Both the position numbers and the translations under genes were made by a program. The notes beneath the pieces were generated by a model, which made no database searches, was not told the origin of the DNA, and saw only the letters and a list, made by a program, of their open reading frames with translations. DNA of 6,044 nucleotides. Origin: Wenzhouxiangella sp. GTDB lineage: Bacteria; Pseudomonadota; Gammaproteobacteria; Xanthomonadales; Wenzhouxiangellaceae. This document shows positions 1 through 5,874 of this stretch, in pieces; positions within the stretch are counted from its first letter, which is position 1; each line of letters starts with the position of its first letter. The stretch covers positions 1-6,044 of the forward strand of contig SLJA01000270.1 of NCBI GenBank assembly GCA_007135355.1, read 5' to 3'.

Positions 1-137
1 CGCCGGCGCTCGTCCAGCGGCAGCTTGCGGTTGATGACGTTGTAGCTGGTCTGGAACACTCCCCACTCCCCGCCCAGCCAGTAGACCATGGCCAGAATGT
101 GCAGCCAGCGCAGCACGGCCATTTCCGAAAAACCCAT
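1..137 (-). CDS. N-terminal part of an integral membrane protein (partial, runs off the left edge)
   Basis: Only the first 45 codons are present. The frame reads leftward from an ATG at 137 with GAGGG eight bases upstream, a good ribosome binding site. An in-frame ATG at 122 is a less likely start. The peptide begins MGFSEMAVLRWLHILAMVYW and continues through LGGEWGVF, forming one hydrophobic membrane segment at about residues 7-28. A polar stretch with NRKLPLDERR follows. The LRWLHILA...WLGG pattern resembles first helices of small multi-helix membrane proteins of the CopD/DUF2269 or cytochrome-like type, where the His can bind haem, but that is resemblance only. The gene follows the leftward catabolic operon and has its own promoter-like sequence and a copy of the shared palindrome at 173-184, so it may belong to the same regulon. 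Function not assigned. Confidence 0.7.
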   Translation of the reverse strand, partial: MGFSEMAVLRWLHILAMVYWLGGEWGVFQTSYNVINRKLPLDERR

Positions 138-151
138 CCTCGATACCCTCC

Positions 152-194
152 CGATCACAAGACGCGGACCAAATGTCCGGACATATTGTGATCG
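152..194. repeat. Inverted repeat flanking operator copy 1
   Basis: CGATCACAA at 152-160 and TTGTGATCG at 186-194 are perfect 9-base inverted repeats separated by 25 bases. The spacer holds the TGTCCGGACA palindrome, although the two structures do not share a centre. No run of T follows on either strand, so it does not look like an intrinsic terminator. It may be a second pair of protein half-sites or a leader hairpin, or it may be chance. Confidence 0.45.
173..184. promoter_or_regulatory. Palindromic operator-like site, copy 1 (ATGTCCGGACAT)
   Basis: A perfect 12-base palindrome whose core TGTCCGGACA also occurs at 2883-2892 and 2954-2963, the only copies I found in the window. It lies in the leader of the left-edge membrane protein gene, between a promoter-like sequence and the start codon. 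Three copies of one 10-base palindrome, all in upstream regions, strongly suggest a binding site for a dimeric transcription factor. A GntR- or TetR-family regulator is possible, but the class cannot be decided from the site alone. Confidence 0.7.
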
Positions 195-196
195 AG

Positions 197-225
197 AGCA
201 TACGCCAAACCCGGAATCGGATCAA
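197..225 (-). promoter_or_regulatory. Putative sigma-70 promoter for the left-edge membrane protein gene
   Basis: Reading leftward, TTGATC (225-220) and TATGCT (202-197) match the -35 and -10 consensus at 4 of 6 positions each and are separated by 17 bases. The predicted start of transcription is near 190, giving a leader of roughly 50 bases before the ATG at 137. The shared palindrome at 173-184 lies just downstream of that start, a usual position for a repressor site. The promoter is weak by consensus and is supported mainly by spacing and by the neighbouring palindrome. Confidence 0.4.
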
Positions 226-228
226 TCG

Positions 229-1167
229 TTACCGGCTTGAGCCCTCAAGAGCCAAGCCGGCCGCAGCGATGATTTCGGACGGCGCTGCGCTCCAGACCTG
301 GTCGCCAAAGTCGCGCAGGTGTTCGAGAACGCGCTCGAGTTGGCCGATGCGGTGGGGCTGGCCGATCACCCAGGGATGCAGGTTGAGCGCCAGCAGGCGA
401 CCACCGCGCTCGCGACCCTCGGCCAGCAGGCAATCGGCCGCATCGATCAACTGCTCGGCGTACTCGGTCTCGCTGTGCAGGTTGTCGTTGATGATGAAGC
501 GGTCTTCCAGTTCCAGCGACAGCGGCAGATTGACCAGCGCACCGCTTTGGGTCTGGAAATGGAAGGGCAACTCATCATTGACCCAGTCCGCGCACCATTG
601 GATCCCCGCTTCTGCCAGGAGCTCCGGTGTGCGGGATGACTGCGAGCGTGCCGGTCCCAGCCAGCCACGGATCGGCTTAAGGCTCATGCGCCCGAGGACC
701 GCCAGCGTTTGCCTGATCCACTGGCGCTCGGTGTCTTCGTCCAATGCCGAGGAGTGCGCGCAATCCATGTTCCAGCCATGGGCCAGCAACTCGCCGCGTT
801 CAGCCAGACGTCGGGTCAGGTAGGGATAACGCTCGACCAACTCGCCATTGACGGCAAAACTGGCGTGGAAGCCATAACCGTCCAGTGCCTCAAGCACCCG
901 AAAAATGCCGACCCGGTTGCCGTAGTCGCGCAAGGTGTAGTGGCGCAGGTCCGGGTACGGCATGGTCATGTTGCCCGGCGCCTTGAAACCCGGACTCTGC
1001 GGGTTGAGCGGAAAGTGCTCGACGCAGACATTGATCCACAGTGCCAGCGGCGCCCTGCCCGGCCAGGTCACCGGCTCGCGACGCTCCAGCATGGACCAGT
1101 CGTAGCGCTCGTGGTCCATGCCGTGGCGCAGATGTTCATAGCTGAGAAACTTCTCATCCAGGCTCAT
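229..1167 (-). CDS. PuuE-like polysaccharide deacetylase-fold hydrolase (copy B)
   Basis: This 312-residue protein has the length and pattern of the NodB/polysaccharide deacetylase superfamily branch that includes PuuE, a bacterial allantoinase. A WPG motif (35-37) precedes the first core strand, INVCVEHF, with Glu50 where classical deacetylases have the catalytic Asp. The family block DYGNRVG is at 81-87, the first His is His130 (LLAHGWNMD), and a C-terminal LH is at 263-264 (LNLHPWVIG). The second metal-binding His expected four residues after His130 is a Met, so a classical metal-dependent sugar deacetylase is unlikely. A cyclic amide or ureide hydrolase role is inferred. The start is set by AGGAGG seven bases upstream, inside the preceding gene, with which it overlaps by four bases (ATGA), implying translational coupling. 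No signal peptide is seen, so it is probably cytoplasmic. It is the most diverged of the three copies: the usual LPY...D segment reads LPLSLELED. Confidence 0.88.
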   Translation of the reverse strand: MSLDEKFLSYEHLRHGMDHERYDWSMLERREPVTWPGRAPLALWINVCVEHFPLNPQSPGFKAPGNMTMPYPDLRHYTLRDYGNRVGIFRVLEALDGYGFHASFAVNGELVERYPYLTRRLAERGELLAHGWNMDCAHSSALDEDTERQWIRQTLAVLGRMSLKPIRGWLGPARSQSSRTPELLAEAGIQWCADWVNDELPFHFQTQSGALVNLPLSLELEDRFIINDNLHSETEYAEQLIDAADCLLAEGRERGGRLLALNLHPWVIGQPHRIGQLERVLEHLRDFGDQVWSAAPSEIIAAAGLALEGSSR

Positions 1168-2084
1168 GCGGTCGCCTCCTCGATCTCGCGCATCGTGGCG
1201 ATGGCCTGATCGTAGTAGTGCTCCAGATAGTAATGGGCGATCTCGCGTCCGGTGGCCAGCCAGACATGCTCATGGCTGCAGACGTGATCCAGCGCGCGCT
1301 GGAACGCGGCGAGCCGGTGCGGATGGCCCACCTGGTAGGCATGAAGCGGAATGCACATCACGGTTCCCGAACGTTCGCCCTCGGCATACAGTCGATCGAA
1401 GGCGCGGCAGATCATCTCGCCATATCGGCGCGGCTCAATCTTGTTGACCACATAAACAATCGTGTCGTTGAGTTCCAGCGAATACGGCACCGACACGAAG
1501 CGCCGGCCCGAACGCGTGTTGACCGGGGTCGGTTGATCGTCGTGGAACAGATCACAGGTATAGCTGCCGCCGGCCTCGGCGAACAGGTCAATGGTGTGTT
1601 CGGAGTGCGACAACGCCGGCGCCAGATAACCATCGCAATGCTGGCCCGAGTAATCGCTAATGCGCTGCATGGCATCGACGATCATCGCGCGCTCCTGATC
1701 TTCGCTCAGGCCATAGGTGTAGCGCGTGTTGTAGATGCCGTGACTGAACAACTCCCAGTCGCGCTCCAGGACCAGATCGATGATTTCGGGGTGATGCGTC
1801 AGCATGGCGGTCGACAGCGAGACCGAGCCGCGGATGCCGAACTGATCCAGCACGCGCATCATGCGCATGTGCCCGACGCGGTTGCCGTAATCGCGCGTGG
1901 CATAGCCGAGCACATCGGGCATGGGTCGCGGCCAGGGCTTGCGCTGCGGGTTGACCGGTGGCTCGAGCTCATAGAACTCGATGTTGGGTGCCACCCAGAC
2001 GGCAACCCGGGCACCGTTGGGCCAGCGGATTTCCGGCCGCCGGTCCCAGGGAAGATAGCCGTAGAGGCCGGGGTCTGATTTCAT
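1164..2084 (-). CDS. PuuE-like polysaccharide deacetylase-fold hydrolase (copy A)
   Basis: A 306-residue member of the same PuuE-like family as the next gene. WPNGARVAV (21-29) leads into the first core strand with Glu36 (APNIEFYE). RDYGNRVG (64-71) is shared almost exactly with copy B. His115 sits in ELFSHGIYN, VPYSLELND (199-207) matches the conserved PuuE region VPYxLDxND, and IPLHAYQVGHPHR contains His248. The residue four after His115 is Asn rather than the second metal-binding His of sugar deacetylases. Hydrolysis of a cyclic amide or ureide bond is inferred from the family; the substrate is unknown. The ribosome binding site AGAGGAG lies eight bases before the ATG and is flanked by two copies of GCAAAAGGC. 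The gene is second in the leftward operon, 96 bases after the amidohydrolase gene with a hairpin between them. No export signal is visible. Confidence 0.9.
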   Translation of the reverse strand: MKSDPGLYGYLPWDRRPEIRWPNGARVAVWVAPNIEFYELEPPVNPQRKPWPRPMPDVLGYATRDYGNRVGHMRMMRVLDQFGIRGSVSLSTAMLTHHPEIIDLVLERDWELFSHGIYNTRYTYGLSEDQERAMIVDAMQRISDYSGQHCDGYLAPALSHSEHTIDLFAEAGGSYTCDLFHDDQPTPVNTRSGRRFVSVPYSLELNDTIVYVVNKIEPRRYGEMICRAFDRLYAEGERSGTVMCIPLHAYQVGHPHRLAAFQRALDHVCSHEHVWLATGREIAHYYLEHYYDQAIATMREIEEATA

Positions 2085-2109
2085 GCCTTTTGCTCCTCTT
2101 GCCTTTTGC
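2084..2109. repeat. Short direct repeat flanking the copy A ribosome binding site
   Basis: TGCCTTTTGC occurs at 2084-2093 and again at 2100-2109 (GCAAAAGGCA on the coding strand), bracketing the Shine-Dalgarno sequence of the gene starting at 2084. It may be a small duplication that created the spacing, or it may be chance. Confidence 0.4.
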
Positions 2110-2131
2110 CCTTCGTGGCGGCTTGCTCAAC

Positions 2132-2165
2132 GTGGTTGGGGGCCGCGCGGGCCGCCCCCAACCAC
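2132..2165. other. Strong GC-rich hairpin between two genes of the leftward operon
   Basis: GTGGTTGGGGGC (2132-2143) and GCCCCCAACCAC (2154-2165) form a perfect 12-base-pair stem with a 10-base loop. It lies 16 bases past the stop codon of the amidohydrolase gene. Neither strand has a T run after it, so it is not a canonical intrinsic terminator. In the leftward transcript it would form between the first and second cistrons. There it could block 3'-to-5' decay of the upstream message or attenuate expression of the two hydrolase genes downstream. Confidence 0.65.
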
Positions 2166-2180
2166 TGCGCATTGCAAACA

Positions 2181-2861
2181 TCAAACTGAGGTCTGCAGAC
2201 CGTTCAGGTATGCAGCGACTGTCTCAAAAGACTCCACATCGGCGTACTTGAGCAAGATATCGGCCAGATTGGCGAAGTGCGGAATCTCGTGCTTGTCGGC
2301 CACGCATTCCTCGATCACCGTGGTGCGGTAGCCGTGCGACAGTGAGTCGACCACCGCGGCGCGCACGCAGCCCGAGGTCGAGCCGCCGGTAATCAGGACC
2401 GTATCGATCCGGTGCCAGGTCAGCAGCGAGGGCAGATGAGTCTCGAAAAACGGGCTGGGCATGCGCTTGTGGATGACCACATCGGATGCCTCAATCTGCA
2501 GGCGCGGATCGAGCTGGGCGCGCTCCGAACCGTGCTTGATGTTCTGCAACGAATCGGGCGTGTCGGTACGCGTGCCCCAGACTCCGGCGTCGGCGGCGGA
2601 GTCCAGGTAGGCGACATAGGTCCAGACCACCGGCGCGCCGATCGCCCGCATGGCAGCCGACAGCTGGTTGATATAGTCGAGCTGCATCGGGTCAGTCTGA
2701 TAGGCCGTCTTGAAGGTGTCGATGTCGGTGTAGGCGCGCTGCAGATCGATATTGATCAGCGCCGGGCGCAAACCGAAGCCGAACTTGGCCCGGCTGGGAT
2801 TGGATTTGACCTGCTCCCAATACTGGCGCGGGGTCAGGTCCGAGGACTGCATCACCGGCAT
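2181..2861 (-). CDS. Isochorismatase-family cysteine hydrolase, N-carbamoylsarcosine/maleamate amidase-like
   Basis: The 226 residues match the cysteine hydrolase (isochorismatase-like) family. The catalytic triad is visible as Asp39 (LINIDLQRAY), Lys132 (VIHKRMPSPF) and Cys165 (GGSTSGCVRA), with the usual cis-peptide region before the Cys. The GGSTSGCVRA motif, the preceding KRMPSPFF segment and the C-terminal ECVADKHEIPHFANL are typical of the subgroup holding N-carbamoylsarcosine amidohydrolase and maleamate amidohydrolases. These enzymes split C-N bonds in carbamoyl or half-amide compounds and release ammonia. The exact substrate cannot be told. It is the first gene of the leftward operon. 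GGAG lies six bases before the ATG, and a palindromic operator lies 18 bases upstream of the start. Its place beside PuuE-like ring-opening hydrolases suggests it acts on their linear product. It appears cytoplasmic, and family members are commonly oligomeric. Confidence 0.9.
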   Translation of the reverse strand: MPVMQSSDLTPRQYWEQVKSNPSRAKFGFGLRPALINIDLQRAYTDIDTFKTAYQTDPMQLDYINQLSAAMRAIGAPVVWTYVAYLDSAADAGVWGTRTDTPDSLQNIKHGSERAQLDPRLQIEASDVVIHKRMPSPFFETHLPSLLTWHRIDTVLITGGSTSGCVRAAVVDSLSHGYRTTVIEECVADKHEIPHFANLADILLKYADVESFETVAAYLNGLQTSV

Positions 2862-2879
2862 GTCTCACTCCAGGTTCAC

Positions 2880-2895
2880 AAATGTCCGGACATTT
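2880..2895. promoter_or_regulatory. Palindromic operator-like site, copy 2 (AAATGTCCGGACATTT)
   Basis: A perfect 16-base palindrome, the longest of the three copies sharing the core TGTCCGGACA. It overlaps the predicted -10 box and transcription start of the leftward operon and ends 18 bases before the start codon at 2861. This position fits repression by steric block. Its centre is 71 bases from that of copy 3. Confidence 0.8.
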
Positions 2896-2920
2896 TAGCG
2901 CATACTCTGGCGCTTGCCCA
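2892..2920 (-). promoter_or_regulatory. Putative sigma-70 promoter of the leftward operon
   Basis: Reading leftward, TGGGCA (2920-2915) and TAAAAT (2897-2892) are separated by 17 bases. The -10 box matches consensus at 5 of 6 positions and the -35 at 4 of 6. The expected start of transcription near 2885 falls inside the palindrome at 2880-2895, leaving a leader of about 24 bases before the amidohydrolase ATG. Confidence 0.6.
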
Positions 2921-2923
2921 TGC

Positions 2924-2952
2924 TTGACCGAGTGCGCACCCTCGCCTACAAT
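2924..2952 (+). promoter_or_regulatory. Putative sigma-70 promoter of the rightward operon
   Basis: TTGACC (2924-2929) and TACAAT (2947-2952) each match consensus at 5 of 6 positions with the ideal 17-base spacer. The predicted start of transcription near 2959 is inside the palindrome at 2953-2964. This is the best promoter in the window. Its -35 box lies three bases from the -35 box of the opposite promoter, so the two polymerases would bind back to back. Confidence 0.72.
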
Positions 2953-2964
2953 TTGTCCGGACAA
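2953..2964. promoter_or_regulatory. Palindromic operator-like site, copy 3 (TTGTCCGGACAA)
   Basis: A perfect 12-base palindrome with the shared core TGTCCGGACA. It begins immediately after the -10 box of the rightward promoter and covers the expected transcription start, the classic place for a repressor. The outer bases differ from copies 1 and 2 (TT/AA instead of AT/AT). Confidence 0.8.
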
Positions 2965-2987
2965 CTTTCAGGCTTAAGGACAGCACC

Positions 2988-3296
2988 ATGACCACTATCG
3001 TTGTACTTTTCAACCTCAAGGACGGCGTCGATGATGCAGCTTACGAACACTGGGCACGCGAACGCGATCTGCCCACGGTCAACGCGTTGGCATCAGTGGA
3101 TCAATTTGAGGTGCTGCGCTGTGCCGGCCTGCTGATGGGCGACGCCCAGCCGCCCTATGCCTACATCGAGTTGATCCGGGTCAACGACATGGAGAAATTC
3201 GGTGCCGATGTCGCCAGCGAGGCAGTGCAAAAGGTAGCCGCCGAGTTCGGCGAGTTTGCCGACAACCCCCTGTTCATCCTGACCGAGGCGCTGTAA
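2988..3296 (+). CDS. HapK/REDY-like small protein (probable dimeric alpha-beta barrel)
   Basis: This 102-residue protein starts TTIVVLFNLKDGVDDAAYEHW and contains ERDLPTVNALASVDQFEVLR and PYAYIELIRVNDMEKFG. The pattern resembles the 'REDY-like protein HapK' family, named after a protein from the Hahella prodiginine cluster. Two repeats of strand-helix-strand fit a ferredoxin-like dimeric alpha-beta barrel, as in EthD or antibiotic-monooxygenase-like small proteins. Such proteins act as small isomerases, cyclases, decarboxylases or ligand binders; the function of HapK itself is not established to my knowledge. It is the first gene of the rightward operon, with AAGGA seven bases before the ATG. 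Only four bases separate it from the SDR gene, so the two are co-translated. Its position suggests a role on an early intermediate of the pathway. Confidence 0.85.
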   Translation: MTTIVVLFNLKDGVDDAAYEHWARERDLPTVNALASVDQFEVLRCAGLLMGDAQPPYAYIELIRVNDMEKFGADVASEAVQKVAAEFGEFADNPLFILTEAL

Positions 3297-3300
3297 AGCC

Positions 3301-4137
3301 ATGTACTCGGAACTGAAGGGCAAGGTCGCCGTGATCACCGGCTCCGGGCGCTCCGAAGGTCTGGGCGCGGCCATGGCGCGACGCCTGGCGGCGGAGGGCT
3401 GCCGCATCGTGATTTCCGACATCGGCCAGTCGGCCGGGCCGGAAACACCGCCCGAGGCCATCGGCGCCAGCGACGAGATGAATGCTGTGGTCGAGGAGAT
3501 CCGCGGCCTCGATGCCGAGGCCGTGGCCATCGCCTGCAACGTGATGGAAGAGACCCAGGTTCAGGCCCTGATTGACCAGACCGTGGAACACTTCGGGCGC
3601 ATCGACATTCTGGTCAACAATGCCGGCATCGGTTACATCATGAAACCCATCGTCGAGATGGAAACCAGCGACTGGGACGCCGTGCTGGGGGTCAATCTGC
3701 GCGGTGTGTTCCTGTGTACGCGTGCCGCCGCCCGCCAGATGATCAAGCAGGGCACGGGCGGGCGCATCATCAACATTGCCAGCCAGGCGGCCAAGTCCGG
3801 CTTCCCCTTTGCCGCCGGCTACTGCTCATCCAAGCATGGACTGGTTGGCCTGACCCGGGTTTCGGCCATCGAAATGGGACAGCACGGTATCACTGTCAAC
3901 GCCATCTGCCCCAACCATGTGACCACGGGGCTGGGCGCCTGGCAGAACGAATACTTCAGCAAGGCATTGGGTTTGAGTCTTGATGAATACATGGAAGCCA
4001 TGAAAAACCGCATTCCGCTGGGTCGCCCGGGTCTCCAGGATGACACCGCCAAGGCCTGCGCCTTCCTGTGCTCGGACCAGGCCGTCTACATCACCGGAGA
4101 AGCGATGAATGTCTCCGGCGGCGAGGAAGTGCACTGA
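3301..4137 (+). CDS. Short-chain dehydrogenase/reductase (classical SDR, probably NAD-linked)
   Basis: At 278 residues this is a classical SDR. The Rossmann motif TGSGRSEGLG spans 13-22, Asp40 at the end of the second strand (VISDI) favours NAD(H) over NADP(H), and NNAG is at 106-109. The catalytic residues are Asn132, Ser161, Tyr174 and Lys178 (YCSSK). A somewhat long loop, rich in Pro, Gly and Ala, follows Asp40 (residues 42-60). The C-terminus ends with the usual YITGEAMNVSGG. It would oxidise a secondary alcohol or reduce a ketone; similar enzymes act on hydroxyacyl compounds, but the substrate cannot be read here. It lies four bases after the HapK-like gene, with GAGG about 12 bases before the ATG, and is followed two bases later by the third PuuE-like gene, so it is part of one transcript. 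Confidence 0.93.
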   Translation: MYSELKGKVAVITGSGRSEGLGAAMARRLAAEGCRIVISDIGQSAGPETPPEAIGASDEMNAVVEEIRGLDAEAVAIACNVMEETQVQALIDQTVEHFGRIDILVNNAGIGYIMKPIVEMETSDWDAVLGVNLRGVFLCTRAAARQMIKQGTGGRIINIASQAAKSGFPFAAGYCSSKHGLVGLTRVSAIEMGQHGITVNAICPNHVTTGLGAWQNEYFSKALGLSLDEYMEAMKNRIPLGRPGLQDDTAKACAFLCSDQAVYITGEAMNVSGGEEVH

Positions 4138-4139
4138 GC

Positions 4140-5006
4140 ATGAATGCCGCTGCAAGCAGCTGGGCCTGGCCGGACGGCAAACGCCTGGCCCTGTCCATCG
4201 TGGTCAATGTCGAGGAAGGCTCGGAATACTCTCTGGCCGAAGGTGATGCCATAACCGAGCCGGTCGACGAGCTCGGCGTGTCCTTGAAAAAGCCGATCCG
4301 CAACTATGGCAATGAGTCGAACTATCGCTATGGCCTCGGACCCGGTTTCCGGCGCATCGCCGCACTGCTGGATGAATATGCCATCCCCGCTACTTTCACG
4401 GCCGCGGCACTGTCGCTGGAGCGTGCACCGCATATCGCCCGCTACATCGCCGATGGTCCGCACGAGCCCTGTTCGCATGGCTGGCGCTGGATTCATCAGT
4501 TCCGGCTTGACGAGACTGAGGAGCGCGACTTCATCCGCAAGGCCGCCGACAGCATTGAATCGACCACCGGCAAACGCCCGGTCGGATGGCTGTCGCGCTA
4601 CCTGCATACCGAGCACACGCGCCGCCTACTGGCCGAGGAAGGTTTTGTCTATCACATGGATGATTACTCCGGTGACAGCCCGTTCTGGGATTCGAGCAGC
4701 GGCCGCCCGATGATCATCCTGCCCTATGCGCTGGATTCGAACGACATGAAGTTCTGGATTGATCCCTCGCTGACTCCGCAGCAATGGCTGCAGTACGCTA
4801 TCGACACCTTCGACTGGCTGTATGAAGAGCGCGCGCCGCAACCACAGTACATGTCGCTGGGCCTGCATCTGCGCATCATCGGTCGCCCCGGCAGGATTGC
4901 CGCGCTGCAGTCTTTCTTTCGCCATGTGCGCTCGCACAAGGATGTCTGGATTGCCACCCGCGAGCAGATCGCCGCCCATTTCGCCCGCCAGGCGCCGCCG
5001 GCATGA
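4140..5006 (+). CDS. PuuE-like polysaccharide deacetylase-fold hydrolase (copy C, closest to allantoinase PuuE)
   Basis: From the ATG at 4140 this is a 288-residue protein. An in-frame start at 4068 would add 24 unrelated residues inside the SDR gene, and GAGGAA at 4123-4128 supports 4140. It carries hallmarks of the PuuE allantoinase branch: VVNVEEGSE (21-29), CSHGWRWIHQF with His113, LPYALDSNDMKFW (194-206, compare VPYTLDANDMRF in PuuE) and LGLHLRIIGRPGR with His243. The second metal His of sugar deacetylases is a Trp, as in PuuE. The block that reads YGxRxG in most relatives and in copies A and B is YGLGPG (64-69) here, so a conserved Arg is missing. A ring-opening cyclic amide/ureide hydrolase is inferred, cytoplasmic because there is no signal peptide. 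True allantoinase is possible but unproven: no other purine-degradation gene is in the window. The end overlaps the CitE-like gene by ATGA. Confidence 0.9.
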   Translation: MNAAASSWAWPDGKRLALSIVVNVEEGSEYSLAEGDAITEPVDELGVSLKKPIRNYGNESNYRYGLGPGFRRIAALLDEYAIPATFTAAALSLERAPHIARYIADGPHEPCSHGWRWIHQFRLDETEERDFIRKAADSIESTTGKRPVGWLSRYLHTEHTRRLLAEEGFVYHMDDYSGDSPFWDSSSGRPMIILPYALDSNDMKFWIDPSLTPQQWLQYAIDTFDWLYEERAPQPQYMSLGLHLRIIGRPGRIAALQSFFRHVRSHKDVWIATREQIAAHFARQAPPA

Positions 5007-5854
5007 GCCAAATCTCGACCATGCGCTGCCTGCTGTTCGTACCCGGTAACCGACCGGAGCGCTTCGAAAAGGCCTCCGCCAGCGGTGTGGACCGGGTTTG
5101 CATCGACCTGGAGGATGCCGTTGCCGTGGCATCCAAGGACCAGGCGCGCGACCTCACCATGGCGGCACTGGCCGATCAGCCGGACGGCCACCCTTTCGGT
5201 CTGCGCATCAACGCGCCCGATACCGACTTTGGCCAGGCGGATCTGTCGGCCCTGGCAGACAGCATGGCCCGTCCGCGTTTTCTGATCATCCCCAAGTTCG
5301 AGACGCGCAAGCAGACCGACCGCGTGATCCAGGCGCTGGGCAGGGACTGCCCTGACCTGATTCTGCTGATCGAGTCGGCGCGTGGGCTGCTCGACCTTGA
5401 TTTCGAACTCGACGACGCGGCACCCATCGTCGGCATCATGTTCGGCGGCTACGACTACAGCGTCGATGCCGGCTGCGACTTTGCCTGGGAGCCGCTGCTC
5501 TATGCACGCTCACGCCTGATCACGGTGGCGCGTGCCCACGGCATGGACTGCATCGATGTGCCGTGGATCGATATCAAGGACAAGGACGGACTGATTCAGG
5601 AGACGCGGGCCTGCCGGGCGCTGGGTTTCAGCGCCAAAGCCGCCATTCACCCGGCCCAGGTCGGGCCGATCCAGGACCAGTTCTTCCCGAGCGAAAACGA
5701 GATCGCGCGGGCCAAGGCGGTGATCGCGGCGGCCGAGGCCTCGGGCGGTGAAGCCGTTCAGCTCGACGGGCGCCTGATCGACGCGCCGGTGATCACGGCG
5801 GCACGGCGCATCCTTGATCTGCTGGCCACACGCCAACGGCCAGTCGGCGAGTAA
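5003..5854 (+). CDS. CitE-type CoA-ester lyase (HpcH/HpaI aldolase/citrate lyase beta family)
   Basis: The 283 residues match the CitE-like TIM-barrel lyases. The start LLFVPGNRPERFEKA (10-24), the IDLEDAV motif (34-40), Arg68 (GLRINAP), Glu124 (LLIESARGL) and Asp151 (FGGYDY) are the positions used for substrate carboxylate and magnesium binding. AAIHPAQVGPIQ near the C-terminus is the usual CoA-proximal segment. Members cleave or form citramalyl-CoA, malyl-CoA or beta-methylmalyl-CoA, giving acetyl-CoA or propionyl-CoA plus pyruvate or glyoxylate. Which of these applies is undecided. It starts within the stop of the PuuE-like gene (ATGA overlap) with no clear Shine-Dalgarno sequence, pointing to translational coupling. 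A MaoC-type hydratase gene follows 20 bases later, a pairing also known from mesaconyl-CoA/methylmalyl-CoA metabolism. Confidence 0.9.
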   Translation: MSQISTMRCLLFVPGNRPERFEKASASGVDRVCIDLEDAVAVASKDQARDLTMAALADQPDGHPFGLRINAPDTDFGQADLSALADSMARPRFLIIPKFETRKQTDRVIQALGRDCPDLILLIESARGLLDLDFELDDAAPIVGIMFGGYDYSVDAGCDFAWEPLLYARSRLITVARAHGMDCIDVPWIDIKDKDGLIQETRACRALGFSAKAAIHPAQVGPIQDQFFPSENEIARAKAVIAAAEASGGEAVQLDGRLIDAPVITAARRILDLLATRQRPVGE

Positions 5855-5874
5855 ACAGTCTTTATCTGGAACGA

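Noticed and set aside
152..194. CRP-type binding site from the TCACA/TGTGA elements
   Set aside because: The half-sites are in the opposite order and 25 bases apart, unlike TGTGA-N6-TCACA.
1218..2078. Long open frame of 286 codons on the plus strand opposite the copy A hydrolase gene
   Set aside because: It mirrors the real gene in GC-rich DNA. Its protein has no recognisable motif, while the opposite strand carries a clear family signature, a strong ribosome binding site and operon context.
229..2084. Cell-wall or chitin-modifying role for the polysaccharide deacetylase-fold proteins
   Set aside because: No signal peptides or membrane anchors are visible, the canonical metal ligands are incomplete, and all neighbours are cytoplasmic metabolic enzymes.
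2132..2165. Hairpin as an intrinsic (rho-independent) terminator
   Set aside because: No T run follows the stem on either strand, and the next gene in the same direction has only a ribosome binding site and no visible promoter, so read-through is expected.
2412..2927. Plus-strand open frame of 171 codons opposite the amidohydrolase gene
   Set aside because: It is an antisense shadow of the isochorismatase-family gene. It runs into the divergent promoter region and its product has no family features.
4068..4139. Longer N-terminus for the third PuuE-like protein, starting at 4068
   Set aside because: The extra 24 residues lie inside the SDR coding region and look like frame-shifted SDR sequence (Arg-rich). 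The ATG at 4140 has GAGGAA upstream and gives a family-like N-terminus.
4086..4616. Minus-strand open frame of 176 codons across the SDR/PuuE-like junction
   Set aside because: It overlaps two well-supported genes on the other strand and has no motif of its own.
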